DNA from: SCGC-AAA076-P13 sp963926355
GTDB lineage: Bacteria; Pseudomonadota; Gammaproteobacteria; Magnimaribacterales; D2472
DNA length: 64,000 nucleotides
Direction of reading: 5' to 3'
Assembly (NCBI GenBank): GCA_963926355.1
Contig: CAWUWW010000006.1
Span: 65,635-129,634 of the forward strand
In this document: piece after piece, positions 15,801-23,029 of the stretch
How the letters are laid out: the number at the start of each line of letters is the position of its first letter
Numbering within the stretch: position 1 is the stretch's first letter
Translations under genes and position numbers: made by a program
Notes under the pieces: model-generated
The model's input: the letters and a program-made list of their open reading frames with translations, nothing else
Told to the model about the DNA's origin: nothing
Databases searched by the model: none

Positions 15801-16312
15801 TAATCTAAATTAAGATTCTTAGTTCTTATTATAAGAGCAGGAAGTGGTTTTTGTGGATCTATTCTTGAATAAAATCTTTTTGAAATTTCTGAAAAATGAG
15901 ATGAATCAAAGACACCCATTCCTCCAACTGAAAAATATAAGCGCTTGCTAAAATAAATACCCTGCTCGAGATTAGGTATGCTTCTTACTATAGTAGTAAC
16001 TCTTTTTATATTTTGTATGATATTTTTTCTTGCCTGGCTAAACTCAAACCAACCCCAAGAAGATAGCCCTATTAAGGCAATTTTTTTCAATGCATCTTTG
16101 GCATCAGTATTTGGAAAGGAAGATGGGGGAAGAAGAACAATTATCTCCCCTTTTGCACTAGAGATTAATAGATCTAAATCATTTTCACTTGATAGAGATT
16201 CGGTTTGATTTGATAAAATATATTCCTCGTACTTATTCGCAGGAGGTAATTTTACATTCTTTAATCTAGTTTTTGAGCCAAGAACTATGTATGTAACTAA
16301 TTCTTGACTCAA
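15800..16312 (-). CDS. Divergent glycosyltransferase-2-like protein at head of ccm operon
   Basis: A 170-residue protein without signal peptide. The segment 'AKGEIIVLLPPSSFPNTDAKDAL' sits where GT2 enzymes have their acceptor-metal motif, and 'GIYFSKRLYFSVGGMGVFDSSHFSEISKRFYS' resembles the 'F.R...F..VGGF....EDVELS.RL' helix of the TIGR04283-type GT2 family. The usual DxD-like and E-D residues are replaced ('PPSS', 'SSHFSE'), so catalysis is doubtful. The N-terminal nucleotide-binding part is shortened. It lies 8 bases after metY's stop and overlaps ccmA by one base. The fold assignment is inferred from pattern only; no function is claimed. Confidence 0.55.
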   Translation of the reverse strand: MSQELVTYIVLGSKTRLKNVKLPPANKYEEYILSNQTESLSSENDLDLLISSAKGEIIVLLPPSSFPNTDAKDALKKIALIGLSSWGWFEFSQARKNIIQNIKRVTTIVRSIPNLEQGIYFSKRLYFSVGGMGVFDSSHFSEISKRFYSRIDPQKPLPALIIRTKNLNLD

Positions 16313-16320
16313 AATATTAT

Positions 16321-17613
16321 TTAGATTTTAGATAGTGCTTGTTCATAGTCAGCAATAATATCATCTATATGTTCCAAACCAATCGAAAGCCTTACAAAGC
16401 TCGGAGAAACTCCTGCTGATGCTAGCTCTTCAGGTGTAAGTTGGCTATGCGTAGTACTTGCTGGATGAATAGCAAGACTTCTAGAATCGCCAATATTTGC
16501 AACGTGATAAACCATCTCAAGTGCATTAATAAATTTTTTACCAGCCTCTACTCCGCCTTTAATTTCAAAGCCCATTAATCCTCCATTGCCACGGGTTAAG
16601 TACTTTTCTGCTCTTTCTTTGGCATGGCCTTCCATAAGCGAAGGATATATAACTTTTTCTACAGAGTCATGATTTGATAGGTATTGAGCTATCTTTTCTG
16701 CATTGCTGCAATGTTCTCTCATTCTCAAGGCCAAGGTTTCAAGGCCTTGAATAAACATAAATGCATTAAAAGGACTCATTGCTGCCCCCATATCTCTTAG
16801 GATGGTTGTCCTAGCTTTAAGAATATACGCTATAGGACCAAGAGGCTTAACAGCTTCAGTCCATATAGCACCGCCATAAGATGGATCAGGACTGTTTAGA
16901 GCTGGCTGTCTATCTGGAAATGATTCCCAGTCAAAGTTACCACTATCAACAATTATTCCACCAATTGAAGTACCGTGACCGCCAATAAATTTAGTTGTTG
17001 AGTGAATTATTATTGCAGCACCATGATCAAATGGCTTACAAATAACAGGAGCGGCAGTATTATCTACAATTAATGGAATTCCTAAAGGTCTTCCTAATTC
17101 GGCAACCTCTGAAATAGGAAATACTTCAAAACTTGGATTAGGTAAAACTTCTCCATAATAAGCCCTGGTCTTATCATCCGTAGCATTTAGGAAGTTCTGT
17201 GGATCAGCTGGATCAACAAACCTAACCTCAATACCCATATCTGACATTGAATTTTTAAATTGGTTGTAAGTTCCTCCATATAGATGAGAAGAAGCAACTA
17301 TATTATCGCCATTTTTAGCAATATTTTGAATAGCCATTGCCGAAGCAGCCTGTCCTGAGGCTACAGCCAAAGCACCGACACCGCCTTCTAGGGCTGCAAT
17401 TCTATCTTCTAAAACTGCGCAAGTAGGATTCATTATTCTTGAATAAATATTTCCTAATTCAGATAAAGAAAAAAGGTTAGCAGCATGATCACAGTCATCA
17501 AATAGGAAACTTGAAGTTTGATGAATAGGAACAGCAACTGAGTTTGTGTTTTCGTCCTTTCTCCACCCTGCATGGAGACCAATTGTTTCAGGGTTTGTAT
17601 ATATTTTGCTCAT
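16321..17613 (-). CDS. metY: O-acetylhomoserine aminocarboxypropyltransferase (sulfhydrylase) MetY
   Basis: A 430-residue PLP enzyme of the Cys/Met metabolism family. The PLP lysine is Lys208 in 'HSTTKFIGGHGT', preceded by 'PLIVDNTAAP' with the pyridine-nitrogen Asp and by 'VASGQAASAMAIQN'. The 'IGLHAGW' start, the 'RPALNSPDPSYGG' loop and the family length mark the O-acetylhomoserine sulfhydrylase group, which makes homocysteine or methionine directly from a sulfur donor and O-acetylhomoserine. The start codon is preceded by a good ribosome site (AAAGGA, 7 bases away). A SAM-II/SAM-V-like riboswitch precedes it, so end-product control by SAM is expected. Confidence 0.93.
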   Translation of the reverse strand: MSKIYTNPETIGLHAGWRKDENTNSVAVPIHQTSSFLFDDCDHAANLFSLSELGNIYSRIMNPTCAVLEDRIAALEGGVGALAVASGQAASAMAIQNIAKNGDNIVASSHLYGGTYNQFKNSMSDMGIEVRFVDPADPQNFLNATDDKTRAYYGEVLPNPSFEVFPISEVAELGRPLGIPLIVDNTAAPVICKPFDHGAAIIIHSTTKFIGGHGTSIGGIIVDSGNFDWESFPDRQPALNSPDPSYGGAIWTEAVKPLGPIAYILKARTTILRDMGAAMSPFNAFMFIQGLETLALRMREHCSNAEKIAQYLSNHDSVEKVIYPSLMEGHAKERAEKYLTRGNGGLMGFEIKGGVEAGKKFINALEMVYHVANIGDSRSLAIHPASTTHSQLTPEELASAGVSPSFVRLSIGLEHIDDIIADYEQALSKI

Positions 17614-17669
17614 AATGAATCCTTTAAATAAAGTTAAAAATTCAGCATAAAGGGAAGTATTAGTTCTAG

Positions 17670-17720
17670 GTTCTCTCTTTAGCCAATTTAGAACGCCGGC
17701 AAGCTGAAATCAAAAGGCGT
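17670..17720 (-). promoter_or_regulatory. SAM-II/SAM-V-type riboswitch upstream of metY
   Basis: Read on the minus strand, a perfect 5-bp stem ACGCC (17716-17720) with GGCGT (17693-17697) encloses a loop containing TTTTGATTT and TTGCC. A tail with TAAAT and then GGCTAAAGAGAG follows. GGC of the tail (17682-17684) can pair with GCC of the loop (17698-17700) to make an H-type pseudoknot. The order stem, GATTT, TTGC, stem, TAAAT, GCTAAA, purine-rich end is that of SAM-II and of its marine variant SAM-V, both known upstream of metY/metX-type genes. The metY start is about 56 bases downstream. Assignment is by eye, without a covariance search. Confidence 0.75.
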
Positions 17721-17726
17721 AAAATT

Positions 17727-17754
17727 ATTATATTGAAAAAAATATAAATAACAA
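17727..17754 (-). promoter_or_regulatory. Candidate metY promoter
   Basis: On the minus strand TTGTTA (17749-17754) and TATAAT (17727-17732) are separated by 16 bases. Transcription would begin near 17720, the first base of the riboswitch stem, so the aptamer would form the 5' end of the message. The pairing of these two independent predictions strengthens both. Confidence 0.55.
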
Positions 17755-17796
17755 TAGTTATAGCTTGATATTACTAGCATGTTCTACCTAAATAAC

Positions 17797-17802
17797 TATA
17801 AT
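17797..17802 (+). promoter_or_regulatory. Candidate -10 box of the cupin gene
   Basis: A perfect TATAAT lies 24 bases before the ATG at 17827. No convincing -35 element is found at 16-18 bases upstream. The metY promoter reads away from it on the other strand, so 17614-17826 is a divergent control region. Confidence 0.4.
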
Positions 17803-17826
17803 TGAGATTTTAACGATAATAAAACC

Positions 17827-18225
17827 ATGGCAAAAAAATATAATAATTTTAGAATTGGCGGATCACCTCATAATGTTAATGAAGATTATGCTGTATGGAC
17901 AAACGACCTTTTACAAAGAGTTATTGCAAGTAAAACTGTAATCCAACCTAGTAAATCTACGCATGGCCACAAGTTAATTGATTCAGATGTTGTCTATATT
18001 ATTACCAACGGAAGAGGAACTATGGAGGTTGTTGAATATGCAAATTCTGATGAGGGGCATGGATCTAATCCATCCTATGGAATTGAGCATAAAGACTCAT
18101 ACGACCTATCTTCTGGTGATGTTATTCTTATAGAATCAGGTGACTACTGCAAAGTAATTAACGACTCTGACCATGATCAGCTTACCTATCTAAGAATATT
18201 TGATAGAGGTGGCTGGAGAAAGTAA
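17827..18225 (+). CDS. Small cupin-domain protein, unknown function
   Basis: A 132-residue protein with no signal peptide or membrane segment. The core reads as a single cupin barrel: 'KSTHGHKLIDSDVVYIITNGRGTMEVVE' (first motif with G-H and a downstream G-x-G-T-M strand) and 'YDLSSGDVILIESGDYCKVINDSDHDQLTYLRIF' (second motif). Many cupins bind a metal through two His and a Glu; here the usual HxH is reduced to 'HGH' and the second motif lacks a clear His at the normal place, so metal binding is uncertain. It is divergent from metY, with the MerC-like gene 23 bases downstream. No specific substrate can be named. Confidence 0.7.
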   Translation: MAKKYNNFRIGGSPHNVNEDYAVWTNDLLQRVIASKTVIQPSKSTHGHKLIDSDVVYIITNGRGTMEVVEYANSDEGHGSNPSYGIEHKDSYDLSSGDVILIESGDYCKVINDSDHDQLTYLRIFDRGGWRK

Positions 18226-18248
18226 ATTTTCTTCTTTATAACCACTTC

Positions 18249-18608
18249 ATGAAAGATAAACTAGGAATATTTTTTTCAGGGCTCTGTGTAGTTCATTGCG
18301 TACTGTTTAGCTTATTGATTTGGGGTGGTGTTGGATCGGCAAGTTTTTTAAGCCTTTCTGAAGAGTTAGTTCACCCTATTTTATTAGTATTTGTTTTTAT
18401 TGTAGGCCTAGTAAGCTTTCCTTCAGCCTACTTTGACCACAAAAGATTAGAGCCTATGGCTTTAGGATTAATTGGAACTATAGGCCTTCTCGTGGCATTA
18501 TTTCTAAATACTACGCTTGAGGTTGTTACAACTTTATTAAGCGGATCAATGCTTATTGCAGCCCATCTTTGGAATCACAGACTTAGAAATAAGCTTAATT
18601 TAAGTTAA
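18249..18608 (+). CDS. MerC-domain membrane protein
   Basis: A 119-residue protein with four likely membrane helices. The first helix carries a cysteine pair in 'FFSGLCVVHCVLF' (Cys13 and Cys17), the MerC signature; in mercury operons this pair passes Hg(II) through the inner membrane. There is no merR, merA or merP in the window, and MerC-like proteins are common in marine bacteria outside mer operons, so mercury transport is not implied. The C-terminus 'AHLWNHRLRNKLNL' is basic and likely cytoplasmic. Its 3' end overlaps the convergent EEP-family gene by 14 bases. Confidence 0.75.
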   Translation: MKDKLGIFFSGLCVVHCVLFSLLIWGGVGSASFLSLSEELVHPILLVFVFIVGLVSFPSAYFDHKRLEPMALGLIGTIGLLVALFLNTTLEVVTTLLSGSMLIAAHLWNHRLRNKLNLS

Positions 18609-19593
18609 TTCTAGCAACCATTGGAAAGTGATCAGAGACACCTTTTTTTGTCTTAGGATCAAACCTGTGAGGCTTACCTGAGTCTTTATAGGTATTAAAG
18701 TCTGTTTTTAAAACGTTGATACTATCTTTATCAAAAGATACACCTCTATCTCTTGAAACAAATATAGTATCAAGAAAATCCCAAGACTTCCCGTAACTAT
18801 AATAGTAAGAGCCTTTGCAGGACAAGCACCCTTCCCTATGGGCTACATACCATTGATCTTCCTGATTCTTATAAACACCTTCTTTAAGATCGTCTTTAGA
18901 GTTAAGGTTGAAATCACCAAGTGCAATAGAAGCATCGGAATGATAAAGTTGAAGTTCTTTTAATAAATCAAATGATTCAATCCTCATCTGTAGATCATTA
19001 AAATTTGATGGGAAATGAACGTTATATATCCTTATTTTTTTGTTATTTAAAAATATGCTAGCTTCAAGAATTGGGCGCGTATCTTTTTTTTCAAATTGAG
19101 GAGAGAACTTAACATAATGAAGTTTTGGATCTGACATTTTGAATTTGGAAATAAAAGCATTATCAATACCTCTCTTATCAGTTCCCTCAACAAGAACATA
19201 ATCAATATATCCATAAGGCTTAAGCAGAATATAAAGTTGTTCTAAAATATTATTATTTTCAACTTCTTGCAATGCAATAATATCAGCGCCAGTATTGTCA
19301 TAAGAAATAATATTTTTAACAAGATTGGCCAGCTTTGCATTCTTGGTGTCTTCATTCCAATCCAAATATAGACACTCCATTCTCCACGCCTTTACATTAA
19401 TGTTATGGCATGAATTTATATGTTCAAAAGATTCTTTATTTTCAATGGGGAGAAAAGCCTTATCGTCCTTATCTACATCGTCTAAGGTATCGAAAAGGTT
19501 TTGAGCATTAAGATTCATAATACTAAAAGACTCAGAGTAAAGATTGGGTATTAACAGGATGAAAAATAAAAATAATTGAATTTTAGCTAACAT
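18595..19593 (-). CDS. Secreted endonuclease/exonuclease/phosphatase-fold protein
   Basis: A 332-residue protein with a cleavable signal peptide (about 1-20) and an EEP (DNase I-like) fold. Visible motifs are 'MNLNAQNLFD' (Asn ligand), 'DIIALQEVENN' (metal-binding Glu), 'IRIYNVHFPSN', 'ALGDFNLN' (catalytic Asp/Asn) and 'GVSDHFPMVARI' (catalytic Asp-His). All core residues are present, so an active metal-dependent phosphodiesterase acting in the periplasm or outside the cell is likely. Targets could be extracellular DNA or a phosphate ester; the sequence does not decide. It abuts the thioesterase gene upstream (stop-to-start without gap) and probably shares its message. Confidence 0.85.
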   Translation of the reverse strand: MLAKIQLFLFFILLIPNLYSESFSIMNLNAQNLFDTLDDVDKDDKAFLPIENKESFEHINSCHNINVKAWRMECLYLDWNEDTKNAKLANLVKNIISYDNTGADIIALQEVENNNILEQLYILLKPYGYIDYVLVEGTDKRGIDNAFISKFKMSDPKLHYVKFSPQFEKKDTRPILEASIFLNNKKIRIYNVHFPSNFNDLQMRIESFDLLKELQLYHSDASIALGDFNLNSKDDLKEGVYKNQEDQWYVAHREGCLSCKGSYYYSYGKSWDFLDTIFVSRDRGVSFDKDSINVLKTDFNTYKDSGKPHRFDPKTKKGVSDHFPMVARINLN

Positions 19594-20067
19594 TTATAAA
19601 TCTCTTATTTTTAGCTTCAGATTAAAGGGAAAATTCTCATTAATTTTATTAGCAGCTTGATAGTTTAATAAATTCTTAAGCCTATTATCATCAAAATCGG
19701 TAACCTTTCTTGCGTTCAGGTCCATGTGCCCAAGAACAGTTTCAAATATAGCCGCAAGGTCACCCTCTTCGTTTAGGAGTATTCCAACAAAATGCAGTAG
19801 TTTATTGTTAACGTTATATAAATAAAATGATGGATATACCTTATCTCCGAGTCTGAATTCTTTAAGGTACCTAATACTATCCTCAAGGGTAAAAGTTGAA
19901 AAACCGCTTTCTACATACTCAGGGCTAAAATCTAGTTCTTTAATATACATAGAGGTGTAACAGCTATCAAACATTTTGTAATAGTAGTTAACATTCATGT
20001 GTTTATTGTGATCACACATATCCTGAGAAACAGTTATTGGATCAGATAAATAAGGTAATGGATTCAT
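19594..20067 (-). CDS. Hotdog-fold thioesterase
   Basis: A 157-residue cytoplasmic protein of the 4HBT type. The start 'DMCDHNKHMNVNYYYKMFDSC' matches the D-x-x-x-H-M-N-x-x-x-Y active-site turn of acyl-CoA thioesterases. The later 'GFSTFTLEDSIRYLKEFRLGD' and 'VLGHMDLNARK' complete the hotdog strand-helix pattern. Close relatives occur near carnitine/betaine catabolism genes, but none are seen here. Substrate not assigned. It is the first gene of a two-gene unit with the EEP protein. Confidence 0.75.
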   Translation of the reverse strand: MNPLPYLSDPITVSQDMCDHNKHMNVNYYYKMFDSCYTSMYIKELDFSPEYVESGFSTFTLEDSIRYLKEFRLGDKVYPSFYLYNVNNKLLHFVGILLNEEGDLAAIFETVLGHMDLNARKVTDFDDNRLKNLLNYQAANKINENFPFNLKLKIRDL

Positions 20068-20091
20068 AATATAGATAGTATGGGCTAAAAA

Positions 20092-20115
20092 AAAAGCCCA
20101 GTAAACTGGGCTTTT
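20092..20115 (-). terminator. Intrinsic terminator of TonB receptor 1
   Basis: A perfect 10-bp hairpin: AAAAGCCCAG, loop TAAA, CTGGGCTTTT. It lies 20 bases after the stop of the TonB-dependent receptor and ends in a T-run on the minus strand (the A-run from 20087). It is built on the same plan as the terminator at 22987-23010. Confidence 0.9.
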
Positions 20116-20134
20116 AAAATATCTTTTTTAAATT

Positions 20135-22846
20135 CTAGAAAGACGTACCAAACTTAAGACCCCATGTTCTTGGGTCAGTAAATGAACCGTATAGCTGACC
20201 ACCTTGAAGGTTACTAGCTGCACGGATTGAATTTAACTGTCTGTCGTCAGCAAGATTCTTAGCATATAAAGATACATACCAATCAGCGTCATTAGGCTCA
20301 TGCTTAACTACAAGATCCCATGTTTTTTGCTCAGGGATATCAAATCTAGACATTCCAAAAGGATCGCCGTTAGCAGCTCCTCTGAATCTGTAAGCAATTC
20401 TAGCTGAAGTCATTCCATTATCAGTATTGATCATTTGTGTATAAGCTAAACTGTATGACAAGTCAGTAGTTCCTGGTAAATCAAAACCGTTAAGGTTTAC
20501 TTCAGTACCAGCAGCTGCAGGACAGCCAGCTGAGAATGAGAATGGAACCGTACAATTATATCCAGCTGATTTAAATGCAACTACACCATTGTTACCAACA
20601 GCACCTGTTAAACCACCGATAGCATCAAGATTACCAAGATATGCAGCAGTTCCAGTGGCATTTGTTGGATTCATGTAATTAACAGCCATAGTGTCATTAG
20701 TGATTTCATTTTTAGCTTTTAACCAGCTAAATTCAACCAAACTAGTTTCTGATAGGTATAAGGACATAAGGCCTTCAAAACCCATGATTTCAGCATCGGC
20801 ATTGTAGTTATGTGATCCTTGATCTTCGATAGTAGCTAATAACATCCCTTGATTATTGTTATGGAATATATTCATATTTAAAAGCATTGCTCCATCAAGT
20901 AAAATGCTTTTTATACCAAAGTCTAGAACTCCAGTTTCTTCTTGGTCATAAGTATCAGGATTTGATCCTGCATTAACACCACCAGCTTTTATAGCAGTAC
21001 TGTAGCTACCATAAACCATTATGTCGTTTGAAATATCATGCTGTAATGCAATTTTATAAGCAAAAGCATCATCTGTTTGAACTTTATATTGGCTATATCC
21101 TAAATCCATTCTATTAACATCTGGTTTAGAAGGTCCGCCATATGCAATCCAAAGCTGCCCAGCTAAATCGTTGTAGTTCATACTTGCAACAGTATCGTCA
21201 TTATAACGAGCGCCTAAAGTAAGTTTAGTTGCATCTGAAAGATCAACATACAACTCACCGTATAAAGCTTTTGATTTAATTCTTACGTGCTGATCACTAA
21301 TAGTTCCACCAAGGTCCCAAGGAACAACAGCATCAGGATTGCCATAGACAGCCATAACAGCAGCCATATCAGCAAAACCAGTGGCAGCAGCGCCTAATAC
21401 AGACTGATAAAATGCAACTCCACCTTTTTTAGACCAATCTAAACCAAGGCTTTGCATAACTGCATTGTAAGGATGATTTGCAAAACTTGTCATGATTTGA
21501 GTACCAGCAGTTTGAACTCTGTACTCGTTATCATTTCTTTGATCATAATTGTAGTAACCAACAGTGAAGTTAACAGGACCGTCATAGTCTGAAACTAAGT
21601 TAATTTCTGCTTGGTCAGACCAAGTGCTCACGTCAGAAAAGTTATAAGCTCTATCAGTAGTAACTACTTCACAGAATTGTTTTTGGCCACCAAAACATAA
21701 ATTTGCTGAAATTGGAGGCAATCCAAGAGCTGCTAAAGCACCTGTTAATGGAGCAGAAGATATACTACCGTCATCATCATTCATTTGATGAAAATCTCTA
21801 TTATCATAAGAGTACTTAATAATCATTCTTAATGAGTCATTAATATCATGGTTAAGCTCTAAATTTGCAATTGAAACATCTTGCTCATGCGTAGGCTCTC
21901 TATCAAGGTATAAAGTACCAAATCCATCAGACAATGAAGCACCGTATCTATTTGCAATTACTCCAGAATCTAGTAGTCCAAGAAATCCAAATAAACCAGC
22001 AACGTGACCTCTTGTATCTGCAGCAGTGTTTATACTGCCTCTTTCATAAGGACTACATCCATAAAACTGATCTTGTTTACAAAAAGTGACTTCTTCTTGT
22101 GGTCTGTTGTCATCACTAGATTGCTCTGAATAAGTTAATTTTAATTGTGTTGTATCAGAAATATCCCAATCTAGTGAAAGTCTTAGACCTAGATCATTTC
22201 TGTCATCCATTTTATTTCCAGTAGCACCGTTAGTGACCATTCCATCTCTTTTATTAGACATAACAGCCAATCTTGTTCTTACAGAATCTGAAAGAGGAAG
22301 GTTTATAACAGCATTAGTTGTTTGCTTACCCCAAGTACCCACTTCAATATCAACACTTCCTTCTACTTCGCTTGAAGGTCTAGCTGTAACTAAGTTAATA
22401 ACTCCAGCAACTGAATTTCTTCCAAATAATGTTCCTTGAGGTCCTTTAAGAACTTCAATTCTTTCAAGATCCATAAAGCCCATGTCATTCATATAACTAA
22501 CATTAGTACTATGACCATTAACCGATGTAACCATTGAGGAAACAACAGCAGCTCCAACTCCGTAAGAGCCGATACCTCTCATAGTAAAACCTGAACCAGA
22601 ACCAACACCTTTAGCTACTTCAAAACCAGGAACCACTTCTGCCAAATCTGTTAAGTCATAGATTTGATCAGCTGATAATTGGTCGCTTGAAAAAGCTTCA
22701 ATTGATAAAGCAAGATCTTGAATAGATTCTGCTTTCTTGGTTGCGGTAACAACTACTTCCTCGATCTCTTGTGCAGAAGCTGCAACAGAGATGAATACTA
22801 TATTAAGTAGTAACGCATTTTTTAAAAATAATTTTATATTTGACAT
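20135..22846 (-). CDS. TonB-dependent outer-membrane receptor 1
   Basis: A 903-residue receptor: signal peptide (about 1-25, ending ASAQ), then 'EIEEVVVTATKKAES' with the TonB-box region, a plug domain ('VKGPQGTLFGRNSVAGVINLVTARP'-type text around residues 130-160), and a beta barrel ending in a C-terminal phenylalanine ('TWGLKFGTSF') for BamA recognition. It should import a scarce ligand through the outer membrane using TonB/ExbBD energy. The substrate is not readable; no siderophore, B12 or sugar genes adjoin it, and no Fur box or cobalamin riboswitch was seen upstream. A strong Shine-Dalgarno (AAGGGG) precedes the ATG. It is a paralogue of the next receptor. Confidence 0.93.
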   Translation of the reverse strand: MSNIKLFLKNALLLNIVFISVAASAQEIEEVVVTATKKAESIQDLALSIEAFSSDQLSADQIYDLTDLAEVVPGFEVAKGVGSGSGFTMRGIGSYGVGAAVVSSMVTSVNGHSTNVSYMNDMGFMDLERIEVLKGPQGTLFGRNSVAGVINLVTARPSSEVEGSVDIEVGTWGKQTTNAVINLPLSDSVRTRLAVMSNKRDGMVTNGATGNKMDDRNDLGLRLSLDWDISDTTQLKLTYSEQSSDDNRPQEEVTFCKQDQFYGCSPYERGSINTAADTRGHVAGLFGFLGLLDSGVIANRYGASLSDGFGTLYLDREPTHEQDVSIANLELNHDINDSLRMIIKYSYDNRDFHQMNDDDGSISSAPLTGALAALGLPPISANLCFGGQKQFCEVVTTDRAYNFSDVSTWSDQAEINLVSDYDGPVNFTVGYYNYDQRNDNEYRVQTAGTQIMTSFANHPYNAVMQSLGLDWSKKGGVAFYQSVLGAAATGFADMAAVMAVYGNPDAVVPWDLGGTISDQHVRIKSKALYGELYVDLSDATKLTLGARYNDDTVASMNYNDLAGQLWIAYGGPSKPDVNRMDLGYSQYKVQTDDAFAYKIALQHDISNDIMVYGSYSTAIKAGGVNAGSNPDTYDQEETGVLDFGIKSILLDGAMLLNMNIFHNNNQGMLLATIEDQGSHNYNADAEIMGFEGLMSLYLSETSLVEFSWLKAKNEITNDTMAVNYMNPTNATGTAAYLGNLDAIGGLTGAVGNNGVVAFKSAGYNCTVPFSFSAGCPAAAGTEVNLNGFDLPGTTDLSYSLAYTQMINTDNGMTSARIAYRFRGAANGDPFGMSRFDIPEQKTWDLVVKHEPNDADWYVSLYAKNLADDRQLNSIRAASNLQGGQLYGSFTDPRTWGLKFGTSF

Positions 22847-22986
22847 GATTTCCCCTTGTGAATGTCTATTTACAAATCGTAGAGTAGGCTAATTAGAGAG
22901 AAAATTAACTAAAAATTGCATACAAATTATATATATAAATATAATTGGTATTTCATGATCTATTAGATTATTTTTACAACACAAAA

Positions 22987-23010
22987 AAAAGGCTGGTAAA
23001 CCAGCCTTTT
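22987..23010 (-). terminator. Intrinsic terminator of TonB receptor 2
   Basis: A perfect 10-bp hairpin: AAAAGGCTGG, loop TAAA, CCAGCCTTTT, beginning 20 bases beyond the receptor 2 stop codon. The A-run from 22983 provides the U-tract on the minus strand. The two receptors are therefore separate transcription units despite being tandem. Confidence 0.9.
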
Positions 23011-23029
23011 AATTAACTAATCCTTTTAA

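Noticed and set aside
18249..18608. Mercury resistance locus based on the MerC-like gene
   Set aside because: No merR, merT, merP or merA gene is present; MerC-like proteins occur widely outside mer operons.
22847..23029. Cobalamin riboswitch or Fur box before the TonB receptors
   Set aside because: I looked upstream of both receptors (also 25925-26045) and saw neither the B12-box nor a Fur-like palindrome; only strong Shine-Dalgarno sites and the terminator of receptor 2.
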